From Bathymodiolus brooksi (lineage: Eukaryota > Mollusca > Bivalvia > Mytilida > Modiolidae), in contig OY804580.1 of NCBI GenBank assembly GCA_963680875.1, positions 113,215,534 through 113,279,533 on the forward strand: a stretch of DNA of 64,000 nucleotides, read 5' to 3'. The notes under the pieces were generated by a model, which ran no database searches, was not told where the DNA came from, and saw only the letters and a program-made list of their open reading frames with translations. Numbering within the stretch: the first letter of the stretch is position 1; each line of letters opens with the position of its first letter. The position numbers and the translations under genes are program-made. This document shows, piece after piece, positions 1 through 11,637 of this stretch.

Positions 1-3000
1 ACCCCTTCTGTTTTGTCTGTCTTCGGCCTGTGTCGTTCTTGATTTGCCCTTTCTGTTTTGTCTGTCTTCGTCCTGTGTCGTTCTTGATTGCCCCTTCTGT
101 TTTGTCTATCTTCGTCCTGTGTCGTTCTTGATTGCCCCTTCTCTTTTGTCTCTCTTCGTCCTGTGTCGTTCTTGATTGCCCCTTCTCTTTTGTCTGTCTT
201 CGTCCTGTGTCGTTCTTGATTTCCCCCTTCTGTTTTGTCTGTCTTCGTCCTGTGTCGTTCTTGATTGCCCCTTCTGTTTTGTCTGTCTTCGTCCTGTGTC
301 GTTCTTGATTTGCCCCTTCTGTTTTGTCTGTCTTCATCCTGTGTCGTTCTTGGTTGCCCCTTCTGTTTTGTCTGTCTTCGTCCTGTGTCGTTCTTGATTG
401 CCCCTTCTGTTTTGTCTGTCTTCGTCCTGTGTCGTTCTTGAATGCCCCTTCTGTTTTGTCTGTCTTCGTCCTGTGTCGTTCTTGATTGCCCCTTCTGTTT
501 TGTCTGTCTTCGTCCAGTGTCGTTCTTGATTGCCCCTTCTGTTTTGTCTGTCTTCGTCATATGTCGTTCTTCATTTGCCCCCTCTGTTTTGTCTGTCTTC
601 GTCCTGTCTCGTTCTTGATTTGCCCCTTCTGTTTTGTCTGTCTTCGTCCTGTGTCGTTCTTGATTGCCCCTTCTGTTTTGTCTGTCTTCGTCCTGTGTCG
701 TTCTTGACTGCCCCTTCTGTTTTGTCTGTCTTCGTCCTGTGTTGTTCTTGATTGCCCCTTCTGTTTTGTCTGTCTTCGTCCTGTGTCGTTCTTGATTGCC
801 CCTTCTCTTTTGTCTGTCCTCGTCCTGTGTCGTTCTTGATTTGCCCCTTCTGTTTTGTCTGTCTTCGTCCTGTGTCGTTCTTGATTTCCACCTTCTGTTT
901 TGTCTGTCTTCGTCCTGTGTCGTTCTTGATTGCCCCTTCTGTTTTGTCTGTCTTCGTGTTGTGTCGTTCTTGATTTGCCCCTTCTGTTTTGTCTGTCTTC
1001 ATCCTGTGTCGTTCTTGATTGCCCCTTCTGTTTTGTCTGTCTTCGTCCTGTTTCGTTCTTGATTGCCCATTCTGTTTTGTCTGTCTTCGTCCTGTGTCGT
1101 TCTTGAATGCCCCTTCTGTTTTGTCTGTCTTCGTCCTGTGTCGTTCTTGATTGCCGTTTCTGTTTTGTCTGTCTTCGTCCAGTGTCGTTCTTGATTGCCC
1201 TTCTGTTTTTTCTGTCTTCGTCCTGTGTCGTTCTTGATTTGCCTCCTCTGTTTTGTCTGTCTTCGTCCTGTGTCGTTCTTCATTTGCCCTTTCTGTTTTG
1301 TCTGTCTTCGTCCTGTCTCGTTCTTGATTTGCCCCTTCTGTTTTGTCTGTCTTCGTCCTGTGTCGTTCTTGATTGCCCCTTCTGTTTTGTCTGTCTTCGT
1401 CCTGTGTCGTTCTTGACTGCCCCTTCTGTTTTGTCTGTCTTCGTCCTGTGTCGTTCTTGATTTGCCCCTTCTGTTTTGTCTGTCTTCGTCCTGTGTCGTT
1501 CTTGATTGCCCCTTCTGTTTTTTCTGTCTTCGTCCTGTGTCGTTCTTCATTTGCCACTTCCGTTTTGTCTGTCTTCGTCCTGTGTCGTTCTTGATTTGCC
1601 CCTTCTGTTTTGTCTGTCTTCGGCCTGTGTCGTTCTTGATTGCCCCTTCTGTTTTGTCTGTCTTCGTCCTGTGTCGTTCTTTATTGCCCCTTCTGTTGTG
1701 TCTGTCTTCGTCCTGTGTCGTTCTTGATTTGCCCCTTCTGTTTTGTCTGTCTTCTTCCTCTGTCGTTCTTGATTGCCCCTTCTGTTTTGTCTGTGTTCGT
1801 CCTGTGTCGTTCTTGATTGCCCTTTCTGTTTTTTCTGTCTTCGTCCTGTGTCGTTCTTGATTGACCCTTCTGTTTTGTCTGTCTTCGTCCTGTGTCGTTC
1901 TTGATTTGCCCCTTCTGTTTTGTCTGTCTTCGTCCTGTGTCGTTCTTGATTTGCCCCTTCTGTTTTGTCTGTCTTCGTCCTGTGTCGTTCTTGATTTGCC
2001 CATTCTGTTTTGCCTGTCTTCGTCCTGTGTCGTTCTTGATTGCCCCTTCTGTTTTGTCTGTCTTCGTCCTGTGTCGTTCTTGATTTACCCCTTCTGTTTT
2101 GTCTGTCTTCGTCCTGTGTTGTTCTTGATTTGCCCTTCTGTTTTGTCTGTCTTCGTCCTGTGTCGTTCTTGATTTGCCCTTTCTGTTTTGTCTGTCTTCG
2201 TCCTGTGTCGTTCTTGATTTGCCCATTCTGTTTTGTCTGTCTTCGTCCTGTGTCGTTCTTGATTTGCCCCTTCTGTTTTGTCTGTCTTCGTCCTGTGTCA
2301 TTCTTGATTTGCCCCTTCTGTTTTGTCTGTCTTCGTCCTGTGTCGTTCTTGATTTGCCCCTTCTGTTTTGCCTGTCTTCGTCCTGTGTCGTTCTTGACTG
2401 CCCCTTCTGTTTTGTCTGTCTTCGTCCTGTGTCATTCTTGATTTGCCCCTTCTGTTTTGTCTGTCTTCGTCCTGTGTCGTTCTTGATTTGCCCCTTCTGT
2501 TTTGCCTGTCTTCGTCCTGTGTCGTTCTTGATTGCCCCTTCTGTTTTGTCTGTCTTCGTCCTGTGTCGTTCTTGATTTGCCCCTTCTGTTGTGTCTGTCT
2601 TCGTCCTGTGTCTTTCTTGATTGCCCCTTCTGTTTTGTCTGTTTTCGTCCTGTGTCGTTCTTGATTTGCCCCTTCTGTTTTGTCTGTCTTCGTCCTGTGT
2701 CGTTCTTGATTTTCCCCTTCTGTTTTGTCTGTCTTCGTCCTGTGTCGTTCTTGATTGCCCCTTCTGTTTTGTCTGTCTTCGTCCTGTGTCGTTCTTGATT
2801 GCCCCTTCTGTTTTGTCTGTCTTCGTCCTATGTCGTTCTTGATTGCCCCTTCTGTTTTGTCTGTCTTCGTCCTGTGTCGTTCTTGATTGCACCTTCTGTT
2901 GTGTCTGTCTTCGTCCTGTGTCGTTCTTGATTGCCCCTTCTGTTTTGTCTGTCCTCGTCCTGTGTTGTTCTTGATTTTCCCCTTCTGTTTTGTCTGTCTT

Positions 3001-6000
3001 CGTCCTGTGTCGTTCTTGATTTCCCCCTTCTGTTTTGTCTGTCTTCGTCCTGTGTCGTTCTTGATTGCCCCTTCTGTTTTGTCTGTCTTCGTCCTGTGTC
3101 GTTCTTGATTGCCCCTTCTGTTTTGTCTGTCTTCGTCCTGTGTCGTTCTTGAATGCCCCTTCTGTTTTGTCTGTCTTCGTCCTGTTTCGTTCTTGATAAC
3201 CCCTTCTGTTTTGTCTGTCTTCGTCCTGTGTCGTTCTTGATTACCCCTTCTGTTTTGTCTGTCCTCGTCCTGTGTCGTTCTTGATTGCCCCTTCTGTTTT
3301 GTCTGTCATCGTCCTGTGTCGTTCTTGATTGCCCCTTCTGTTTTGTCTGTCTTCGTCCTGTGTCGTTCTTGATTAGCCCCTTCTGTTTTGTTTGTCTTCT
3401 TCCTCTGTCGTTCTTGATTGCCCCTTCTGTTTTGTCTGTTTTCGTCCTGTGTCGTTCTTGATTTGCCCCTTCTGTTTTGTCTGTCTTCGTCCTGTGTCGT
3501 TCTTGATTTGCCCATTCTGTTTTGTCTGTCTTCGTCCTGTGTCGTTCTTGATTGCCCCTTCTGTTTTGTCTGTCTTCTTCCTGTGTCGTTCTTGATTGCC
3601 CCTTCTGTTTTGTCTGTCTTCGTCCTGTGTCGTTCTTGATTGCCCCTTCTGCTTTGTCTGTCTTCGTCCTGTGTCGTTCTTGATTTGCCCCTTCTGTTTT
3701 GTCTGTCTTCGTCCTGTGTCGTTCTTGATTTGCCCCTTCTGTTTTGTCTGTCTTCGTCCTGTGTCGTTCTTGATTTGCCCTTTCTGTTTTGTCTGTCTTC
3801 GTCCTGTGTCGTTCTTGATTTGCCCCTTCTGTTTTGTCTGTCTTCGTCCTGTGTCGTTCTTGATTTGCCCCTTCTGTTTTGTCTGTCTTCGTCCTGTGTC
3901 ATTCTTGATTTGCCCCTTCTGTTTTGTCTGTCTTCGTCCTGTGTCGTTCTTGATTTGCCCCTTCTGTTGTGGCTGTCTTCGTCCTGTGTCATTCTTGATT
4001 GCCCCTTCTCTTTTGTCTGTTTTCGTCCTGTGTCGTTCTTGATTTGCCCCTTCTGTTTTGTCTGTCTTCGTCCTGTGTCGTTCTTGATTTGCCCCTTCTG
4101 TTTTGTCTGTCTTCGTCCTGTGTCGTTCTTGATTGCCCCTTCTGTTTTGTCTGTCTTCGTCCTGTGTCGTTCTTGATTGACCCTTCTGTTTTGTCTGTCT
4201 TCGTCCTATGTCGTTCTTGATTGCCCCTTCTGTTTTGTCTGTCTTCGTCCTGTGTCGTTCTTGATTTGCCCCTTCTGTTTTGTCTGTCTTCGTCCTGTGT
4301 CGTTGTTTATTTGCCCCTTCTGTTTTGTCTGTCTTCATCCTGTGTCGTTCTTGATTTGCCCCTTCTGTTTTGTCTGTCTTCGTCCTGTGTCGTTCTTGAT
4401 TTGCCCCTTCTGTTTTGTCTGTCTTCGTCCTGTGTCGTTCTTGATTGCCCCTTCTGTTTTGTCTGTCGTCGTCCTGTGTCGTTCTTGATTGCCCCTTCTG
4501 TTGTGTCTGTCTTCGTCCTGTGTCGTTCTTGATTGCCCCTTCTGTTTTGTCTGTCTTCGTCCTATGTCGTTCTTGATTGCCCCTTCTGTTTTGTCTGTCT
4601 TCGTCCTGTGTCGTTCTTGATTTGCCCCTTCTGTTGTGTCTGTCTTCGTCCTGTGTCGTTCTTGATTGCCCCTTCTGTTTTGTCTGTTTTCGTCCTGTGT
4701 CGTTCTTGATTTGCCCCTTCTGTTTTGTCTGTCTTCGTCCTGTGTCGTTCTTGATTTGCCCCTTCTGTTTTGTCTGTCTTCGTCCTGTGTCGTTCTTGAT
4801 TGCCCCTTCTGTTTTGTCTGTCTTCGTCCTGTGTCGTTCTTGATTGCCCCTTCTGTTTTGTCTGTCTTCGTCCTGTGTCGTTCTTGATTGCCCCTTCTGT
4901 TTTGTCTGTCTTCGTCCTCTGTCGTTCTTGATTGCCCCTTCTGTTGTGTCTGTCTTCGTCCTGTGTCGTTCTTGATTGCTCCTTCTGTTTTGTCTCTCTT
5001 CGTCCTGTGTCGTTCTTGATTTACCCCTTCTGTTTTGCCTGTCTTCGTCCTGTGTCGTTCTTGATTGCCCCTTCTGTTTTGTCTGTCTTCGTTCTGTGTC
5101 GTTCTTGATTGCCCCTTCTGTTTTGTCTGTCTTCGTCCTGTGTCGTTCTTGATTGCCCCTTCTGTTTTGTCTGTCTTCGTCCTGTGTCGTTCTTGATTTG
5201 CCCCTTCTGTTTTGTCTGTCTTCGTCCTGTGTCGTTCTTGATTTGCCCCTTCTGTTTTGTCTGTCTTCGTCCTGTGTCGTTCTTGATTTCCCCTTCTGTT
5301 TTGTCTGTCTTCGTCATGTGTCTTTCTTGATTTGCCCCTTCTGTTTTGTCTGTCTTCGTCCTGTGTCGTTCTTGATTGCCCCTTCTGTTTTGTCTGTCTT
5401 CGTCCTGTGTCGTTCTTGATTTGCCCCTTCTGTTTTGTCTGTCCTCGTCCTGTGTCGTTCTTGATTGCCCCTTCTGTTTTGTCTGTCTTCGTCCTGTGTC
5501 GTTCTTGATTGCCCCTTCTGTTTTGTCTGTCTTCGTCCTGTGTCGTTCTTGATTACCCCTTCTGTTTTGTCTGTCTTCGGCCTGTGTCGTTCTTGATTTG
5601 CCCTTTCTGTTTTGTCTGTCTTCGTCCTGTGTCGTTCTTGATTGCCCCTTCTGTTTTGTCTATCTTCGTCCTGTGTCGTTCTTGATTGCCCCTTCTCTTT
5701 TGTCTCTCTTCGTCCTGTGTCGTTCTTGATTGCCCCTTCTCTTTTGTCTGTCTTCGTCCTGTGTCGTTCTTGATTTCCCCCTTCTGTTTTGTCTGTCTTC
5801 GTCCTGTGTCGTTCTTGATTGCCCCTTCTGTTTTGTCTGTCTTCGTCCTGTGTCGTTCTTGATTTGCCCCTTCTGTTTTGTCTGTCTTCATCCTGTGTCG
5901 TTCTTGGTTGCCCCTTCTGTTTTGTCTGTCTTCGTCCTGTGTCGTTCTTGATTGCCCCTTCTGTTTTGTCTGTCTTCGTCCTGTGTCGTTCTTGAATGCC

Positions 6001-9000
6001 CCTTCTGTTTTGTCTGTCTTCGTCCTGTGTCGTTCTTGATTGCCCCTTCTGTTTTGTCTGTCTTCGTCCAGTGTCGTTCTTGATTGCCCTTCTGTTTTGT
6101 CTGTCTTCGTCATATGTCGTTCTTCATTTGCCCCCTCTGTTTTGTCTGTCTTCGTCCTGTCTCGTTCTTGATTTGCCCCTTCTGTTTTGTCTGTCTTCGT
6201 CCTGTGTCGTTCTTGATTGCCCCTTCTGTTTTGTCTGTCTTCGTCCTGTGTCGTTCTTGACTGCCCCTTCTGTTTTGTCTGTCTTCGTCCTGTGTTGTTC
6301 TTGATTGCCCCTTCTGTTTTGTCTGTCTTCGTCCTGTGTCGTTCTTGATTGCCCCTTCTCTTTTGTCTGTCCTCGTCCTGTGTCGTTCTTGATTTGCCCT
6401 TTCTGTTTTGTCTGTCTTCGTCCTGTGTCGTTCTTGATTTCCACCTTCTGTTTTGTCTGTCTTCGTCCTGTGTCGTTCTTGATTGCCCCTTCTGTTTTGT
6501 CTGTCTTCGTGTTGTGTCGTTCTTGATTTGCCCCTTCTGTTTTGTCTGTCTTCATCCTGTGTCGTTCTTGATTGCCCCTTCTGTTTTGTCTGTCTTCGTC
6601 CTGTTTCGTTCTTGATTGCCCATTCTGTTTTGTCTGTCTTCGTCCTGTGTCGTTCTTGAATGCCCCTTCTGTTTTGTCTGTCTTCGTCCTGTGTCGTTCT
6701 TGATTGCCGTTTCTGTTTTGTCTGTCTTCGTCCAGTGTCGTTCTTGATTGCCCTTCTGTTTTTTCTGTCTTCGTCCTGTGTCGTTCTTGATTTGCCTCCT
6801 CTGTTTTGTCTGTCTTCGTCCTGTGTCGTTCTTCATTTGCCCTTTCTGTTTTGTCTGTCTTCGTCCTGTCTCGTTCTTGATTTGCCCCTTCTGTTTTGTC
6901 TGTCTTCGTCCTGTGTCGTTCTTGATTGCCCCTTCTGTTTTGTCTGTCTTCGTCCTGTGTCGTTCTTGACTGCCCCTTCTGTTTTGTCTGTCTTCGTCCT
7001 GTGTCGTTCTTGATTTGCCCCTTCTGTTTTGTCTGTCTTCGTCCTGTGTCGTTCTTGATTGCCCCTTCTGTTTTTTCTGTCTTCGTCCTGTGTCGTTCTT
7101 GATTTGCCACTTCCGTTTTGTCTGTCTTCGTCCTGTGTCGTTCTTGATTTGCCCCTTCTGTTTTGTCTGTCTTCGGCCTGTGTCGTTCTTGATTGCCCCT
7201 TCTGTTTTGTCTGTCTTCGTCCTGTGTCGTTCTTTATTGCCCCTTCTGTTGTGTCTGTCTTCGTCATGTGTCGTTCTTGATTTGCCCCTTCTGTTTTGTC
7301 TGTCTTCTTCCTCTGTCGTTCTTGATTGCCCCTTCTGTTTTGTCTGTGTTCGTCCTGTGTCGTTCTTGATTGCCCTTTCTGTTTTTTCTGTCTTCGTCCT
7401 GTGTCGTTCTTGATTGACCCTTCTGTTTTGTCTGTCTTCGTCCTGTGTCGTTCTTGATTTGCCCCTTCTGTTTTGTCTGTCTTCGTCCTGTGTCGTTCTT
7501 GATTTGCCCCTTCTGTTTTGTCTGTCTTCGTCCTGTGTCGTTCTTGATTTGCCCATTCTGTTTTGCCTGTCTTCGTCCTGTGTCGTTCTTGATTGCCCCT
7601 TCTGTTTTGTCTGTCTTCGTCCTGTGTCGTTCTTGATTTACCCCTTCTGTTTTGTCTGTCTTCGTCCTGTGTTGTTCTTGATTTGCCCTTCTGTTTTGTC
7701 TGTCTTCGTCCTGTTTCGTTCTTGATTGCCCATTCTGTTTTGTCTGTCTTCGTCCTGTGTCGTTCTTGAATGCCCCTTCTGTTTTGTCTGTCTTCGTCCT
7801 GTGTCGTTCTTGATTGCCGTTTCTGTTTTGTCTGTCTTCGTCCAGTGTCGTTCTTGATTGCCCTTCTGTTTTTTCTGTCTTCGTCCTGTGTCGTTCTTGA
7901 TTTGCCTCCTCTGTTTTGTCTGTCTTCGTCCTGTGTCGTTCTTCATTTGCCCTTTCTGTTTTGTCTGTCTTCGTCCTGTCTCGTTCTTGATTTGCCCCTT
8001 CTGTTTTGTCTGTCTTCGTCCTGTGTCGTTCTTGATTGCCCCTTCTGTTTTGTCTGTCTTCGTCCTGTGTCGTTCTTGACTGCCCCTTCTGTTTTGTCTG
8101 TCTTCGTCCTGTGTCGTTCTTGATTTGCCCCTTCTGTTTTGTCTGTCTTCGTCCTGTGTCGTTCTTGATTGCCCCTTCTGTTTTTTCTGTCTTCGTCCTG
8201 TGTCGTTCTTGATTTGCCACTTCCGTTTTGTCTGTCTTCGTCCTGTGTCGTTCTTGATTTGCCCCTTCTGTTTTGTCTGTCTTCGGCCTGTGTCGTTCTT
8301 GATTGCCCCTTCTGTTTTGTCTGTCTTCGTCCTGTGTCGTTCTTTATTGCCCCTTCTGTTGTGTCTGTCTTCGTCCTGTGTCGTTCTTGATTTGCCCCTT
8401 CTGTTTTGTCTGTCTTCTTCCTCTGTCGTTCTTGATTGCCCCTTCTGTTTTGTCTGTGTTCGTCCTGTGTCGTTCTTGATTGCCCTTTCTGTTTTTTCTG
8501 TCTTCGTCCTGTGTCGTTCTTGATTGACCCTTCTGTTTTGTCTGTCTTCGTCCTGTGTCGTTCTTGATTTGCCCCTTCTGTTTTGTCTGTCTTCGTCCTG
8601 TGTCGTTCTTGATTTGCCCCTTCTGTTTTGTCTGTCTTCGTCCTGTGTCGTTCTTGATTTGCCCATTCTGTTTTGCCTGTCTTCGTCCTGTGTCGTTCTT
8701 GATTGCCCCTTCTGTTTTGTCTGTCTTCGTCCTGTGTCGTTCTTGATTTACCCCTTCTGTTTTGTCTGTCTTCGTCCTGTGTTGTTCTTGATTTGCCCTT
8801 CTGTTTTGTCTGTCTTCGTCCTGTGTCGTTCTTGATTTGCCCTTTCTGTTTTGTCTGTCTTCGTCCTGTGTCGTTCTTGATTTGCCCATTCTGTTTTGTC
8901 TGTCTTCGTCCTGTGTCGTTCTTGATTTGCCCCTTCTGTTTTGTCTGTCTTCGTCCTGTGTCATTCTTGATTTGCCCCTTCTGTTTTGTCTGTCTTCGTC

Positions 9001-11118
9001 CTGTGTCGTTCTTGATTTGCCCCTTCTGTTTTGCCTGTCTTCGTCCTGTGTCGTTCTTGACTGCCCCTTCTGTTTTGTCTGTCTTCGTCCTGTGTCATTC
9101 TTGATTTGCCCCTTCTGTTTTGTCTGTCTTCGTCCTGTGTCGTTCTTGATTTGCCCCTTCTGTTTTGCCTGTCTTCGTCCTGTGTCGTTCTTGATTGCCC
9201 CTTCTGTTTTTTCTGTCTTCGTCCTGTGTCGTTCTTGATTGCCCCTTCTGTTTTGTCTGTCTTCGTCCTGTGTCGTTCTTGATTGCCCCTTCTGTTTCGT
9301 CTTGTGTCGTCCTGTGTCGTTCTTGATTGCCCCTTCTGTTTTGTCTGTCTTCATCCTGTGTCGTTCTTGATTTGCCCCTTCTGTTTTGTCTATCTTCGTC
9401 CTGTGTCGTTCTTGATTGCCCCTTCTGTTTTGTCTGTCTTCGTCCTGTGTCGTTCTTGGTTGCTCCTTCTGTTTTTTCTGTCTTCGTCCTGTGTCGTTCT
9501 TGATTGGCCCTTCTATTTTGTCTGTCTTCGTCCTGTGTCGTTCTTGATTTGCCCCTTCTGTTTTGACTGTCTTCGTCCTGTGTCGTTCTTGATTTCCCCT
9601 TCTCTTTTGTCTGTCTTCGTCCTGTGTCGCTCTTGATTTGCCCCTTCTGTTTTGTCTGTCTTCATCCTGTGTCGTTCTTGATTTGCCCCTTCTGTTTTGT
9701 CTGTCTTCGTCCTGTGTCGTTCTTGATTTGCCCCTTCTGTTTTGTCTATCTTCGTCCTGTGTCGTTCTTGATTGCCCCTTCTGTTTTGTCTATCGTCGTC
9801 CTGTGTCGTTCTTGATTGCCCCTTCTGATTTGTCTGTCTTCGTCCTATGTTGTTCTTGATTGCCCCTTCTGTTTTGTCTGTCTTCATCCTGTGTCGTTCT
9901 TGAATGCCCCTTCTGTTGTGTCTGTCTTCGTTCTGTGTCGTTCTTGATTGCCCCTTCTGTTTTGTCTGTTTTCGTCCTGTGTCGTTCTTGATTTGCCCCT
10001 TCTGTTTTGTCTGTCTTCGTCCTGTGTCGTTCTTAATTTTCCCCTTCTGTTTTGTCTGTCTTCGTCCTGTGTCGTTCTTGATTGCCCCTTCTGTTTTGTC
10101 TGTCTTCGTCCTGTGTCGTTCTTGATTGCCCCTTCCGTTTTGTCTGTCTTCGTCCTGTGTCGTTCTTGATTGCCCCTTCTGTTTTGTCTGTCTTCGTCCT
10201 GTGTCGTTCTTGATTGCCCTTCTTTTGTGTCTGTCTTCGTCCTGTGTCGTTCTTGATTTCCCCTTCTGTTTTGTCTGTCTTCGTCCTGTGTCGTTCTTGA
10301 TTTGCCCCTTCTGTTTTGTCTGTCTTCGTCCTGTGTCGTTCTTGATTTGCCCCTTCTGTTTTGTCTGTCTTCGTCCTGTGTCGTTCTTGATTTGCCCATT
10401 CTGTTTTGTCTGTCTTCGTCCTGTGTCGTTCTTAATTGCCCCTTCTGTTTTTTCTGTCTTCGTCCTGTGTCGTTCTTGATTGACCCTTCTGTTTTGTCTG
10501 TCTTCGTCCTGTGTCGTTCTTGATTGCCCCTTCTGTTTCGTCTTGTGTCGTCCTGTGTCGTTCTTGATTGCCCCTTCTGTTTTGTCTGTCTTTGTCCTGT
10601 GTCGTTCTTGATTTGCCCCTTTTGTTTTGTCTGTCTTTGTCCTGTGTCGTTCTTGATTTGCCCCTTCTGTTTTGTCTGTCTTCGTCCTGTGTCGTTCTTG
10701 ATTTGCCCCTTCTGTTTTGTCTGTCTTCGTCCTGTGTCGTTCTTGATTTGCCCCTTCTGTTTTTTCTGTCTTCGTCCTGTGTCGTTCTTGATTGACCCTT
10801 CTGTTTTGTCTGTCTTCGTCCTGTGTCGTTTTTGATTGCCCCTTCTGTTTCGTCTTGTGTCGTCCTGTGTCGTTCTTGATTACCCCTTCTGTTTTGTCTG
10901 TCTTCGTCCTGTGTCGTTCTTGATTGCCCCTTCTGTTTTGTCTATCTTTGTCCTGTGTCGTTCTTGATTTGCCCCTTCTGTTTTGTCTGTCTTTGTCCTG
11001 TGTCGTTCTTGATTTGCCCCTTTTGTTTTTGTCTGTCTTCGTCCTGTGTCGTTCTTGATTGCCCCTTCTGTTTTGCCTGTCTTCGTCCTGTGTCGTTCTT
11101 GATTGCTCCTTCTGTTTT
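1..11118. repeat. 44/45-bp satellite array (about 250 copies)
   Basis: The unit alternates between 44 bp (…TTCTTGATTG|CCCC) and 45 bp (one extra T, …GATTTG|CCCC). On the plus strand it is rich in CTGTTTTGTCTGTCTTCGTC. The array runs from the left edge of the window to about 11118, where it stops abruptly in TTCTGTTTTACATAG. Most units differ by only one to three bases. It lies in intron 5 of the minus-strand prolyl hydroxylase gene. It has no stop codons over long stretches on both strands, but 44-bp units rotate the reading frame, so the long ORFs are a product of the repeat and not evidence of a gene. Confidence 0.97.
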
Positions 11119-11165
11119 ACATAGATTGTCTATTCGTGATTGTTTCTTTGGTTTTCTCTCAGTTT
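11119..11165 (-). mobile_element. 5' piece of dispersed repeat family C, abutting the 44/45-bp array
   Basis: Read on the minus strand this is GAGAAAACCAAAGAAACAAT followed by CACGAATAGACAATCTA. It matches the 5' part of family C at 61574 (GAGAAAACCGAAGGGGCAAT, then CAAGAATGGACAATCCA) and at 39110. On that strand the satellite begins directly after this piece, so the array appears to sit inside a family C copy. Confidence 0.6.
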
Positions 11166-11585
11166 ATATACAGATATCGTAATTAGTGTTCGTTTCTGAC
11201 ATTATAGCCAATTGTCAAACAATGACAGAAGACAAGGACTCTCAGAAACAATTGTGCGATCATGTGACAATTAAAAACAATATATGTTGGACCTTTAGCA
11301 AAGGATTGTATGGAGATTCATATTGTCGAATCCCCAGTTATGACGTGGACAGCCGGTTATATATGAATGGAGAATTGTCTTAAGAACAATCACGAGGTTT
11401 AGCTTTGAGGTCAACAATGCTGAAGTCCTATAATATCACCATGGTTTGTAGTCAATTGAAATCACAGTAAACATTTAACTAATTAACATACAAAAGCAGT
11501 GGTGTGTATTTTGTCAGCAGAAAATGTCCAGATGTAGTATTTTTGGACGATAGATATTGAAATGTACTACTTACATCATTCTTAC
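11166..11585. other. Intron 5 segment, nothing recognised
   Basis: AT-rich sequence between the 44/45-bp array and prolyl hydroxylase exon 5. I looked on the minus strand for the next hydroxylase exon (expected phase 1, continuing the TPR helix) and found none. A short plus-strand ORF at 11186-11383 has no recognisable similarity. Confidence 0.5.
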
Positions 11586-11637
11586 CTAGAGTCAACAATT
11601 GTTCTGTCAATTCTAAAGCATATCTATTGTTTCCTAA
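11586..11637 (-). CDS. P4HA: P4HA exon 5 (TPR helix)
   Basis: A 52-nt exon encodes [17 protein letters not shown] plus one base. It has a good acceptor (TTTTGTTTCAG) and donor (G|GTAAGA). It enters in phase 0, matching the end of exon 4, and leaves in phase 1. It aligns with the vertebrate segment that ends in KKLLELDP. It is the last hydroxylase exon found before the satellite. Confidence 0.82.

Noticed and set aside
571..9354. Long minus-strand ORFs (up to 403 codons) in the 44/45-bp array as a Lys/Arg-rich protein gene
   Set aside because: The unit lacks stops in all frames and 44-bp units shift the frame, so ORFs begin and end with chance variants; no splice or initiation context.
1..11118. 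CRISPR array
   Set aside because: There are no unique spacers between repeats; units are contiguous, and the setting is a eukaryotic intron.
11186..11383. Small plus-strand gene (65 codons)
   Set aside because: No similarity recognised, no splice or start support, and it lies inside an intron of the opposite-strand gene.
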